DNA of 64,000 bases, taken from the NCBI GenBank assembly GCA_964406155.1, contig CAYOQR010000022.1:1-64000 (forward strand), read 5' to 3'. Below, in pieces: positions 33,535 through 41,222 of this stretch; position 1 is the first letter of the stretch, and each line of letters starts with the position of its first letter. Source of the DNA: Dongia_B sp964406155. GTDB lineage: Bacteria > Pseudomonadota > Alphaproteobacteria > Dongiales > Dongiaceae. The position numbers and the translations under genes were made by a program. The notes beneath the pieces were generated by a model. That model did not search any database. It was not told where the DNA came from and saw only the letters and a list, made by a program, of their open reading frames with translations.

Positions 33535-33873
33535 ATGACCGACGCCCGCATGCCCAGCGATATCCTGGTGATGGCAACGGTGCGGCGCTGCAACGGCCAA
33601 GGCCTGTTCGCCACGGTGATGCATCGCGGCGACGATTGGGGCGGCGCCATCATCGTGAAGATCAACCTGCTGGACGGTACCAGCAAGGTCCTGACCCAGT
33701 CGCGCGATCTCGACGGCAATATCGCCTGGCTGGCGGCGCAGCAGGGCCAGGCGATGAGCGAGGCGGATGCCACCTCCTATATCGACCGCCAGGTCAGCCG
33801 CGATCCCGATCTTTGGGTGGTCGAGATCGAGGACCGCGAGGGCCGTAATCCCTTCGACGGCAAGATCGTCTGA
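33535..33873 (+). CDS. DUF1491 family protein
   Basis: A 112-residue soluble protein matching the alphaproteobacterial DUF1491 family: VRRCNGQGLFATVMHRGDDW, IIVKINLLDGTSKVL, WLAAQQGQAMSEADATSYID and PDLWVVEIEDREGRNPF are all typical conserved blocks. The start at 33535 (MTDARMPSDILV) is preferred to an in-frame codon at 33508 inside the preceding repeat region. The family has no established function and is nearly restricted to Alphaproteobacteria, which supports the taxonomic reading. Confidence 0.85.
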   Translation: MTDARMPSDILVMATVRRCNGQGLFATVMHRGDDWGGAIIVKINLLDGTSKVLTQSRDLDGNIAWLAAQQGQAMSEADATSYIDRQVSRDPDLWVVEIEDREGRNPFDGKIV

Positions 33874-33938
33874 CCGGGTAAGCCCTTACTAAGGTGACCC
33901 GTTACCCCGTGCGCCGGTACTCCCTATCCCGGAATCGA

Positions 33939-33968
33939 AAGGCCGGCGCTGGGGGAAGCGCCGGCCTT
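33939..33968. terminator. Bidirectional hairpin between convergent genes
   Basis: A perfect 12-bp stem, AAGGCCGGCGCT at 33939-33950 and AGCGCCGGCCTT at 33957-33968, with a six-base loop. It lies between the DUF1491 gene and the nitroreductase gene, which run towards each other, and can serve both. Confidence 0.75.
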
Positions 33969-34000
33969 GAGAGAGATCGGGCTGAGCGTCGGGGGAAGCT

Positions 34001-34618
34001 TCAGACGATCTTGGCGATCTCGCCGAACTCGAAACGCGGCGAGCGGGGGAACAGGTTCTTCTGGCTGCCATAGCCGATATTCACCAGGAAGTTCGACTTC
34101 ACCTTGGTGCCGGCGAAGAAGGTTTCGTCGACCAGGGCATTGTTGAAGCCGGACATCGGGCCGGTATCGAGGCCGACGGCCCGCAGGGCCAGGATCAGAT
34201 AGGCACCCTGCAGTGTGCCGTTGCGGAAGGCCGTCAATTCGGCGAAGGCCTCGTTGCCGACGAACCAGGAGCGCGCATCGGCATGCGGGAAGAGCTTCGG
34301 CAGGGACTCATAGAATTCCAGGTCATGACCGATGATGGCGGTAACCGGCGCCGCCATGGTCTTTTCGACATTGCCTTCCATCAAAGCCGGCTTCAGCTTC
34401 GCCTTGGCTTCGGCGCTGCGCACGAAGACGATCCGCGCCGGCGAGGCATTGGCGCTGGTCGGCGCCATCTTGGCAAGATTGACGGCCTCAACCAGCAGCT
34501 CGTCGCTGACCGGGCGGTCCTGCCAGGCATTGAAGGTACGGGCTTCCCGGAACAACTGGTCCAGGGCGGCGGCATCCAGGGGGTCGTGGCTGCGCGACAG
34601 GGTCACAGGAGCGTTCAT
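34001..34618 (-). CDS. Nitroreductase-family protein (RutE/HadB-like)
   Basis: A 205-residue FMN-dependent nitroreductase-fold protein. LFREARTFNAWQDRPVSDEL, MAPTSANASPARIVFVRS and ALRAVGLDTGPMSGFNNALV match the RutE/HadB subgroup, proposed malonic-semialdehyde reductases in pyrimidine degradation. The protein probably binds FMN as a dimer and uses NAD(P)H. I start at 34618 (MNAPVTLSRSHD). The gene is divergent from a LysR gene, with a perfect palindrome between them, so it is very likely the target of that regulator. Confidence 0.85.
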   Translation of the reverse strand: MNAPVTLSRSHDPLDAAALDQLFREARTFNAWQDRPVSDELLVEAVNLAKMAPTSANASPARIVFVRSAEAKAKLKPALMEGNVEKTMAAPVTAIIGHDLEFYESLPKLFPHADARSWFVGNEAFAELTAFRNGTLQGAYLILALRAVGLDTGPMSGFNNALVDETFFAGTKVKSNFLVNIGYGSQKNLFPRSPRFEFGEIAKIV

Positions 34619-34697
34619 GGCGAGGGCCTTCTCAGGGTTGTGTTTCGCTGCCTTTCGATATGAAGCATCCGATCCATCAGGACAATCGGCCAAAATA

Positions 34698-34734
34698 TGA
34701 TACAATCCATCATATTAACTAATGGATTGTATCA
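34698..34734. promoter_or_regulatory. Perfect 13-bp inverted repeat operator between nitroreductase and lysR genes
   Basis: TGATACAATCCAT at 34698-34710 and ATGGATTGTATCA at 34722-34734 form a perfect 13-bp dyad with an 11-bp AT-rich centre. It contains the T-N11-A core expected for LysR proteins. Its right edge is the first base of the lysR start codon at 34734, so binding would block transcription or translation initiation of the regulator itself. Confidence 0.75.
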
Positions 34735-35633
34735 TGCTCGACCGTTTGACCCTGGATCAACTGCGGATCCTGATCGCCGTCTCGGAAACCGGCAGCTTTT
34801 CCGCCGCCGCCCGGCGCCTCGGCCGGGTGCAATCGGCGATCAGCCAGTCGGTGCAGAGCCTGGAGGCAACCCTGGGCGTCGCCTTGTTCGAGCGCGAGGG
34901 CAAGATCCCCAGCCTGACCGAGGCCGGCCGGGTCATCCTGAACGATGCCCGCAGCCTGGTCCGCGGCGCCGACCTGCTGCGCGCCCATGCCGAAAGCATC
35001 GCCAACGATATCGAACCGGAATTGACCCTGGCCGTCGATCCGATCTTCCCGACCGACGTGCTGATGAACAGCCTGCGAGCGCTCGACCGGGAGTTTCCGC
35101 ATCTCCCAGTGCTGCTCTTCACCGAGGGTCTTGGTGGCCCCGAACAGCGGCTGCGCGATGGCGTGGTGCGACTGGCGATCTATTCATTCCTGATTACCGG
35201 CGCCACCGACCTGCATGCCGAGGAATTGACCAGCATTCCCTTCGTGCCGGTGGTCGCGTCGGGGCATCCCCTGGCCAAGCGGTCGATGCCGATCAGCCGC
35301 GCCGAGCTCGCCGACGACACGCAGCTTGTCCTGACCGATTCCACACCCCTCACCCAGTCCCTGCGCGGCAACCTGATCAGCCGCCGGCTTTGGCGCTTCG
35401 CCGATATCCAGACACGACTGGATTATCTCCTGGGCGGCTTCGGCTGGTGCAACATGCCGCTGCATATGGTGGAGACGCATCTCGACAGCGGCCGGCTGGT
35501 CAAGCTGCGCATCAGCGAGGATACCAGCTTCCTCGCCCATCTCTTCACCGTCCATGACCGCGCAAGGCCGCCCGGCCGCGCCGGACGCTGGCTGATGCAG
35601 GACCTGAAGCGCCGGCTGGCAGAGCGAGGTTGA
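34734..35633 (+). CDS. LysR-family transcriptional regulator
   Basis: A 299-residue regulator. The winged helix lies in residues 5-62 (RLTLDQLRILIAVSETGSFS, ARRLGRVQSAISQSVQSLEA), followed by an effector-binding domain. It is divergent from a nitroreductase gene and overlaps the operator described above. I choose the ATG at 34734 (MLDRLTLDQL), at the usual distance from the HTH; an in-frame ATG at 34722 lies inside the dyad. Neither has a clear ribosome-binding site, so the message may be leaderless. Confidence 0.87.
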   Translation: MLDRLTLDQLRILIAVSETGSFSAAARRLGRVQSAISQSVQSLEATLGVALFEREGKIPSLTEAGRVILNDARSLVRGADLLRAHAESIANDIEPELTLAVDPIFPTDVLMNSLRALDREFPHLPVLLFTEGLGGPEQRLRDGVVRLAIYSFLITGATDLHAEELTSIPFVPVVASGHPLAKRSMPISRAELADDTQLVLTDSTPLTQSLRGNLISRRLWRFADIQTRLDYLLGGFGWCNMPLHMVETHLDSGRLVKLRISEDTSFLAHLFTVHDRARPPGRAGRWLMQDLKRRLAERG

Positions 35634-35702
35634 CGCTGGTCTTTCAGGTTGTTGCCGAATTTGACCTGGCAATCCATAGCGAAGGCCGTGCTCGGCATTG
35701 AC

Positions 35703-35906
35703 GATGGATCACCGGGTCAAGCCCGGTGGTGACAAGCGAGAAGAGGCAATGCCCTGCCCTCTCACCTGCTGGTTCAACTCTCCATTCCAGTCATTGCCGG
35801 GCTTGACCCGGCAATCCATGGCAGAGGCCGTGCGCGACATTGACGATAGACCGCCGCCGCATGCCGGCCCACGCCAACCGGGTTAAGCCCGGTGACGACA
35901 AGTGAG
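35703..35906. repeat. Two palindromic repeats of the GTCAAGCCCGG family
   Basis: Within the 397-bp gap before the MFS gene lie a half element (35703-35740, ACCGGGTCAAGCCCGGTGGT) and a full element (about 35790-35906). No gene is present in the gap. Confidence 0.8.
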
Positions 35907-36030
35907 AAAAGATCGCCAATGCATCCACTGCATAGGGCTCAGCATCGCGCATGCGCCGGGTGACATCGACAACTGTCACGCAACGCTGCTACAGCTAGGA
36001 TGAATTACCTGTATCGCATCGAGACATGAC

Positions 36031-37266
36031 ATGACCGAGACCACCGGCAAGGAAACGCAGGGCATCGCCATCGACTATACGCCTGCGGAACGGCGGCGTG
36101 CGCTGTGCGCGATCATTGCCAGCACGATCGGCATCGTCATCGGCTTCGGCGCGGTGGTGCCGCTGGTCTCCGTGCGCCTGGAGCAGATGGGCACCGCGCC
36201 CTGGCTGATCGGCCTCAATGCCGCCATGTTCGCCGCAGCCGTCCTCGCGGTCGGACCGTTTCTGCCGCGCATCCTCGCCCGCTTCGGCGCCCTGCCGGTC
36301 ATCTATGCAGGCTTTGCCCTGGCGGTCGGCGCCATGCTGCTGATGCCCTTCGTGCCGCCTTTGCCCACCTGGTTCATCCTGCGCTTCATCACCGGCATGG
36401 CGCTGGCCGGTCACTGGGTGGCGACGGAAAGCTGGATCAATCTGCTGACCACCGGCAGCAATCGCGGCAAGGTGATGGCGCTTTATGCCATGACCATGGC
36501 CGCCGGCTTCACCATCGGCCCGATCGTGCTGCAGCAGACCGGTACCGAGGGCTCCCTGCCCTTCTTCGTCATCGCCGGCTGCATGGCGCTCTCGGTGACG
36601 CCGCTCTTCTTCCTCGGTCGCGCGACGCCGGAGATCGCCCATCAGGACGAGACCGGCATCTTCCGCATCATGAAGCTGGCGCCGCTCATCATGCTGGGGG
36701 CGGCCATTGCCGGCTTCCTCGACATGTCGGTCTATACCCAGTTGCCGATCCAGGCGTTGCGCCAGGGCATCGCCGAGAAAGAGGCACTGCTGATGGTCAG
36801 CCTCTTCATCAGCGGCAACATCTTCCTGCAATTGCCCTTAGGTTGGATCGCCGATCGGGTCGGACGGTCGATCGTGCTCATCGCCTGCACCATCGTCTCG
36901 CTGTTCGGCGCCGCCCTGCTGCCGCTGGTCCTCGCGCAGACCTGGCCGCTCTATCTGCTGCTCTTCCTCTGGGGCGGGTCGGTCTACGGCCTCTATACCC
37001 TGGCCGTCGCGCTGATCGGCGACCGCTTCGGCCCGCGCGAAGTCGGCGCCGCCAACACCGCCTTCATCATGGCCTTCGAACTCGGCAGCACGTCCGGCCC
37101 GGTGATCACCGGCGCCGCCATGGACATCTCGCGCAATGCCGGCTTCAGCGTGATCCTGGTGCTGGGCGCCACGGTGCTGCTGATCGCCAGTTTGCGCGAA
37201 TGGCATGGACGCCGCAGCGCCGCGCATCGCAATGCCGGAACCTGCGAAGAAAACTCCGCCGGCTGA
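36031..37266 (+). CDS. MFS transporter (YcaD-like)
   Basis: A 411-residue inner-membrane transporter with 12 predicted helices and a short hydrophilic start (TGKETQGIAIDYTPAERRR). Segments such as VPLVSVRLEQMGTAPWLIGL and SWINLLTTGSNRGKVMALYA match the YcaD-like group of the major facilitator superfamily. The ESWIN signature and GWIADRVGRSIVLI loop are in expected places. Substrate unknown. It lies upstream of the magnesium locus but is separated from it by the first leader, so co-regulation is not implied. Confidence 0.85.
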   Translation: MTETTGKETQGIAIDYTPAERRRALCAIIASTIGIVIGFGAVVPLVSVRLEQMGTAPWLIGLNAAMFAAAVLAVGPFLPRILARFGALPVIYAGFALAVGAMLLMPFVPPLPTWFILRFITGMALAGHWVATESWINLLTTGSNRGKVMALYAMTMAAGFTIGPIVLQQTGTEGSLPFFVIAGCMALSVTPLFFLGRATPEIAHQDETGIFRIMKLAPLIMLGAAIAGFLDMSVYTQLPIQALRQGIAEKEALLMVSLFISGNIFLQLPLGWIADRVGRSIVLIACTIVSLFGAALLPLVLAQTWPLYLLLFLWGGSVYGLYTLAVALIGDRFGPREVGAANTAFIMAFELGSTSGPVITGAAMDISRNAGFSVILVLGATVLLIASLREWHGRRSAAHRNAGTCEENSAG

Positions 37267-37401
37267 TACAGCGTGCGGAAAACACATATGACAGGAAAAA
37301 GTTATTTTCCGGCTTGACAGGCTATGCCCCGAAGCCTAGTTGAGCAGCGTGTCGCGCGTTCCTAGATGGCGCGGCACAATCAAAACCTGTGAGAGCAGAA
37401 A

Positions 37402-37518
37402 ATGGACGGTTCCCCTAGTAGGGGCGCCGCCCGGACCGAAACATCGGTTCCGGTGGTGCCGCTTCGACATGAATGGATCGCGCCCGACCTGAACGGTTGG
37501 GTGAGCGCGTTGTCCTGA
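37402..37518 (+). CDS. Possible leader peptide 1
   Basis: A 38-residue frame, beginning MDGSPSRGAARTETSVP, spans the first hairpins of leader 1. It shares its start context and the MDxxPS pattern with leader peptide 2. The ribosome-binding site is weak (GAGAG). It is reported because the shared architecture suggests function. Confidence 0.4.
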   Translation: MDGSPSRGAARTETSVPVVPLRHEWIAPDLNGWVSALS

Positions 37519-37588
37519 CCTAGGGGTTTTTCCGACCTCCGGGTCGGTCGCTCGTTCACCTCCGCTTGGGCCGGGTGCCCATGGAGGT
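37402..37588 (+). promoter_or_regulatory. Structured leader RNA 1 of the magnesium locus
   Basis: This leader starts with AATGGACG and, 12 bases after the A of ATG, CCTAGTAG, a pairing shared with leader 2. It can form a CCCC/GGGG hairpin around TAGTA (37412-37424), then a long imperfect 17-bp hairpin (37423-37439 with 37444-37460, three G-U pairs, one mismatch), then CCGACC/GGTCGG (37532-37547). Finally, ACCTCC at 37558-37563 pairs with GGAGGT at 37583-37588, the ribosome-binding site of the next gene. A second ACCTCC at 37535-37540 could compete for the same site. Confidence 0.65.
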
Positions 37589-37592
37589 CAAA

Positions 37593-37868
37593 ATGAACAA
37601 GGTTTTTCAGAACGTTTCCCACAATGTGGTGGCCAATCTGCGGGGCGCTTCCTGCGTCTGGCAGCGCAATGCGCTGACCGGTCGGCTGGAAAGCATCTGG
37701 CATATCGTCACCCCGATGACGGTCGCCGACGCCAATGTCGCGACCATCACGAAAATGGCCAGCAACGATGACGGCAATGATGACGGGACGGACGGGCGCA
37801 GCGCCCTCCGCAACCGCCGGCATATCCGCACACCATCATCCTGCGTGGCGCGTCGTCGCGCCGCTTGA
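37593..37868 (+). CDS. Small hypothetical protein in magnesium locus
   Basis: A 91-residue protein starting MNKVFQNVSHNVVANLRGAS and containing CVWQRNALTGRLESIWHIV, then a Asp/Asn-rich segment and a basic C-terminus. GGAGG seven bases upstream of the ATG is a very good ribosome-binding site, but it lies in a hairpin of leader 1. No family recognised. Position between two related leaders upstream of the magnesium ATPase suggests that it is expressed under the same condition and may be a small regulator of the transporter, as known for other magnesium systems (inference). Confidence 0.6.
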   Translation: MNKVFQNVSHNVVANLRGASCVWQRNALTGRLESIWHIVTPMTVADANVATITKMASNDDGNDDGTDGRSALRNRRHIRTPSSCVARRRAA

Positions 37869-37906
37869 GCGCGGTGCTCTTAGATTGAAGAGAGGCGGAG
37901 GCAAGA

Positions 37907-38044
37907 ATGGACGACGGGCCTAGTAGCCCCACCGCGTTCGCTGCTCCGGCGGCGGTTCGCGGTGGGACCCAGACAGCACCCCAGATTTTAAAAGCAACCA
38001 GCCGCGCGCGACGCGGCATGGAAGGATGCGGCTCGCCTCGATGA
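37907..38044 (+). CDS. Leader peptide 2 upstream of mgtA
   Basis: A 45-residue frame, beginning MDDGPSSPTAFAAPAAV, with a strong ribosome-binding site (GGAGG, five bases before ATG). Its last codons run through the first copy of the switch sequence (38012-38025) and its stop lies 16 bases before the central arm. A ribosome finishing this peptide would cover the first copy and favour the helix that hides the mgtA start; one stalling or falling off early would not. Acidic and proline residues at the start recall Mg2+-sensing leader peptides of other bacteria (analogy only). Confidence 0.5.
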   Translation: MDDGPSSPTAFAAPAAVRGGTQTAPQILKATSRARRGMEGCGSPR

Positions 38045-38102
38045 CAGGCTGAGCCCCGCCCCTTCCATGCCCCGCACTTTCGCGCGGCATGGAAGGTGAG
38101 AG
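37907..38102 (+). promoter_or_regulatory. Structured leader RNA 2 with alternative helices controlling mgtA
   Basis: Leader 2 starts, like leader 1, with AATGGACG and CCTAGTAG. A CCCACCGCG/CGCGGTGGG stem (37928-37936 with 37958-37966) follows. Further on, the 14-mer CGCGGCATGGAAGG occurs twice (38012-38025 and 38083-38096), with CCTTCCATGCC (38061-38071) between them. The middle segment can pair perfectly over 11 bp with either copy; pairing with the second sequesters the GGAAGG ribosome-binding site of mgtA. This is the layout of a two-state translational switch. Confidence 0.7.
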
Positions 38103-40823
38103 ATGAAAAACATCCTGGCGCTGCCCTTCTTCGGCAGCCTCCGCAAGACCGATACCGACGACAAGCGTTCCGACGGCCGCAATGCGTATTCGATGCGCGC
38201 CGCCGTCGCCGCACTCAACGATCTCGACGCGACCCTGCGCCATACCGAGGCCAATCTGGACGGCCTGGTCGACAGCGAAGCCGCCGCGCGCCTCGCCCGC
38301 AACGGTGCCAATGAGGTGGCACATGAAAAGATGCCGCATTGGTTCATGCAATTGGCATCCTGTTTCAAGAACCCCTTCATCCTGGTGCTGATCGTCCTGA
38401 CCGCCATCTCCTATGCGACGGATCCGGACGACCTGACCGGCACCATCATCGTCGGCACCATGGTGGCGATCAGCGTCTTCATGCGCTTCTTCCAGGAATA
38501 TCGCTCCAGCCGCGCCGCCGAGAAACTGAAGGCGATGGTGCGGACCACCGCCACGGTGACGCGCCGCAAATCCGCCGGCACCGAACCGCAGAAGGCTGAG
38601 ATCGCCATGCGCGATCTGGTGGTGGGCGATATCGTCCATCTCTCCGCCGGCGATATGATCCCGGCGGATATCCGCTTGATCTCCTCACGCGACCTCTTCG
38701 TCAGCCAGGCGGTGCTGACCGGCGAGGCTCTGCCGGTCGAGAAATATGACACCTTGGGCGCCGTCGCCGAGAAATCGGCAACCGTCGTCATCAAGCCGGG
38801 CGACAGCCCGCTCGATTTCAACAATGTCTGCTTCATGGGCACCAATGTGGTCAGCGGCACGGCCAAGGCCGTGGTGGTGGCGACCGGCGCGCATACCTAT
38901 TTCGGGTCGCTGGCGAAATCCATTCTCGGCCAGCGGACACAGACCAGCTTCGACCGGGGCGTGAACAGTGTGAGCTGGGTGCTGATCCGCTTCATGCTGA
39001 TCATGGTTCCCATCGTGCTGCTGATCAACGGCTTCACCAAAGGCGACTGGATGGAGGCCTTCCTCTTCGCCGTCTCCGTTGCCGTCGGCCTGACCCCGGA
39101 AATGCTGCCGATGGTCGTCAGCGCCAATCTCGCCAAGGGTGCCATCGCCATGTCGAAGCGCAAGGTGGTGGTGAAGCGGCTGAACGCCATCCAGAATTTC
39201 GGCGCCATGGACGTGCTCTGCACCGATAAGACCGGCACCCTGACCCAGGACAAGATCATCCTGGAACAGGCGATCGATCCCTCCGGCCATGAGAATGACG
39301 AGGTCCTGAAGCTCGCCTGGCTCAACAGCTTCCATCAGAGCGGCTTGAAGAACCTGCTGGACGTGGCGGTGCTGGAACGGGCCGGCGAAAGCCGCGACGG
39401 CAAGCGCCTGCGCCTGCCGATTACCCATAAGAAGATCGACGAACTGCCATTTGACTTCGCCCGCCGGCGCATGTCCGTGATCGTCGAGGACGTCCATGGC
39501 GAACACCTGCTGGTCTGCAAGGGCGCCGTCGAGGAAATGCTGTCGATCTCACACTTCGTCAAGCAGGGCGACCAGCTCCTGCCCCTGACCGACAAGATGC
39601 GGCAGGACCTGCAGGCGATGACCCGCCACTATAACGAGGACGGCTTCCGCGTGATCGCGGTCGCCACCCGCAGCTTTGCCCGCGACACTGTCAAGGAAAC
39701 CTACGGCATGGCGGATGAGCAGGGCCTCTGCATCCACGGCTTCCTCGCCTTCCTCGATCCGCCGAAGGAAACGGCGGGCCCGGCCATCGCCGCCTTGCGC
39801 GAGCATGGCGTCGCCGTGAAGATCCTGACCGGCGATAACGCCATCGTCACCCGCAAGATCTGCCATGAGGTCGGCATCGAGATCGGCACGCCGCTGCTCG
39901 GCCACCAGATTGAGCAGATGAGCGACCGCGAACTCGGCGAGAAGGTCGAGGAGACGGTCGTCTTCGCCAAGATGTCGCCCACCCAGAAGGCACGGGTGAT
40001 CAAGGCCCTGCGGGCCAAGGATCACACCGTCGGCTTCCTTGGCGACGGTATCAACGACGCCCCGGCCCTGCGCGATGCCGATGTCGGCATCTCGGTCGAT
40101 ACGGCGGCGGATATCGCCAAGGAATCGGCCGATATCATCCTGTTGGAAAAGAGCCTGATGGTGCTGGAGGAAGGCGTCATCGAAGGACGCCTGACTTTCG
40201 GCAATATCATCAAATACATCAAGATGACGGCCAGCTCGAATTTCGGCAATGTCTTCAGCGTGCTGGTGGCAAGCGCTTTCCTGCCCTTCCTGCCCATGCT
40301 GGCGATCCACCTGCTGATCCAGAACCTGTTCTACGATATCTCGCAGCTCTCCATTCCCTTCGACCGGATGGATAAGGAATATCTGCGCCGGCCACGCAAA
40401 TGGATGGCCGGCGATATCGCCCGGTTCATGATCTTCGTCGGCCCGACCAGCTCGATCTTCGACATCACCACCTTCTGCCTGATGTGGTATGTCTTCGGCG
40501 CCAATGCGCCGGAACATCAGTCGCTGTTCCAGTCCGGCTGGTTCATCGAGGGCCTGCTGTCGCAGACGCTGGTCGTGCATATGATCCGCACCCAGAAGAT
40601 CCCCTTCATCCAGAGTGCGGCGTCCCTGCCGGTGCTGTTGCTGACGGGTCTCATCATGGGCCTTGGCATCCTCGTGCCCTTCTCGCCGCTGGGTACGGCA
40701 ATCGGCCTGCAGCCGCTGCCCTGGAGCTACTTCCCCTGGCTGGTCGCGACACTGCTCAGCTATTGCGCCCTCACCCAGGTGGTCAAGACCTGGTATATCC
40801 GGCGCTTCGGCATGTGGCTCTGA
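38103..40823 (+). CDS. mgtA: Magnesium-transporting P-type ATPase (MgtA/MgtB type)
   Basis: A 906-residue type IIIB P-type ATPase that imports Mg2+ across the inner membrane. The actuator motif LTGEALPVEKY, the phosphorylation site Asp375 in CTDKTGTLTQDKI, and the hinge motif GDGINDAPALRDADVGISVD are intact. About ten membrane segments are expected. N-terminal NGANEVAHEKMPHWFMQL matches MgtA/MgtB proteins. It is preceded by the leader switch described above and followed by an ORF coupled to mgtC; corA is convergent, so this is a magnesium-homeostasis locus. Confidence 0.93.
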   Translation: MKNILALPFFGSLRKTDTDDKRSDGRNAYSMRAAVAALNDLDATLRHTEANLDGLVDSEAAARLARNGANEVAHEKMPHWFMQLASCFKNPFILVLIVLTAISYATDPDDLTGTIIVGTMVAISVFMRFFQEYRSSRAAEKLKAMVRTTATVTRRKSAGTEPQKAEIAMRDLVVGDIVHLSAGDMIPADIRLISSRDLFVSQAVLTGEALPVEKYDTLGAVAEKSATVVIKPGDSPLDFNNVCFMGTNVVSGTAKAVVVATGAHTYFGSLAKSILGQRTQTSFDRGVNSVSWVLIRFMLIMVPIVLLINGFTKGDWMEAFLFAVSVAVGLTPEMLPMVVSANLAKGAIAMSKRKVVVKRLNAIQNFGAMDVLCTDKTGTLTQDKIILEQAIDPSGHENDEVLKLAWLNSFHQSGLKNLLDVAVLERAGESRDGKRLRLPITHKKIDELPFDFARRRMSVIVEDVHGEHLLVCKGAVEEMLSISHFVKQGDQLLPLTDKMRQDLQAMTRHYNEDGFRVIAVATRSFARDTVKETYGMADEQGLCIHGFLAFLDPPKETAGPAIAALREHGVAVKILTGDNAIVTRKICHEVGIEIGTPLLGHQIEQMSDRELGEKVEETVVFAKMSPTQKARVIKALRAKDHTVGFLGDGINDAPALRDADVGISVDTAADIAKESADIILLEKSLMVLEEGVIEGRLTFGNIIKYIKMTASSNFGNVFSVLVASAFLPFLPMLAIHLLIQNLFYDISQLSIPFDRMDKEYLRRPRKWMAGDIARFMIFVGPTSSIFDITTFCLMWYVFGANAPEHQSLFQSGWFIEGLLSQTLVVHMIRTQKIPFIQSAASLPVLLLTGLIMGLGILVPFSPLGTAIGLQPLPWSYFPWLVATLLSYCALTQVVKTWYIRRFGMWL

Positions 40824-40830
40824 AGGACCA

Positions 40831-40876
40831 CGCCTCCCGGCCCTCACCCCGGCATAGGGATGGGCGTCGGGAGGCG
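40831..40876 (+). promoter_or_regulatory. Hairpin hiding the ribosome-binding site upstream of the mgtC-coupled ORF
   Basis: CGCCTCCCG at 40831-40839 pairs over 9 bp with CGGGAGGCG at 40868-40876, with further internal GCCC/GGGC and CCC/GGG pairing. The GGGAGG in the right arm is the only ribosome-binding site before the starts at 40879 and 40886. It may also act as a weak terminator of mgtA. Confidence 0.5.
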
Positions 40877-40885
40877 ATATGACAG

Positions 40886-41221
40886 ATGCGTCATCGGGCC
40901 GTCATCGAAATGACATCGAATCCGAGCATCATCACCTTCCTCGCCAGCGCGGCCGCAGCTCTCCCCAGGGTTCTGTCCGGTCGCCTGGCGAACCGTTTTT
41001 GCCGGCGCGCGGCGGTGGGAACGCGGCTGCTCACCTTATGGCTCTGGAAGGCTGGATTGATCGACCCCTCTCTCGCCCGGACTGGCTTCCAGCTCGCGGG
41101 CGGCTTCGACCGCCTGAGCCTTCGCCTTCATCAGTGGCACCGCTACCGAATCATCAATGCGCGGATCGCCGACAAGCCGGCCGGTCCCCCCAATCACAAC
41201 CGCGACCGCAAAGCGAGCTGA
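40886..41221 (+). CDS. Possible small protein coupled to mgtC
   Basis: A 111-residue frame with a basic, partly hydrophobic protein (SNPSIITFLASAAAALPRVL, then RTGFQLAGGFDRLSLRLHQW). Its stop lies one base before the mgtC start (TGACATG), and mgtC has no ribosome-binding site, which suggests translational coupling. The frame could start at 40886 or at the ATG at 40910; a competing frame from 40879 has better spacing but runs far into mgtC. No family recognised. Confidence 0.4.
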   Translation: MRHRAVIEMTSNPSIITFLASAAAALPRVLSGRLANRFCRRAAVGTRLLTLWLWKAGLIDPSLARTGFQLAGGFDRLSLRLHQWHRYRIINARIADKPAGPPNHNRDRKAS

Positions 41222-41222
41222 C

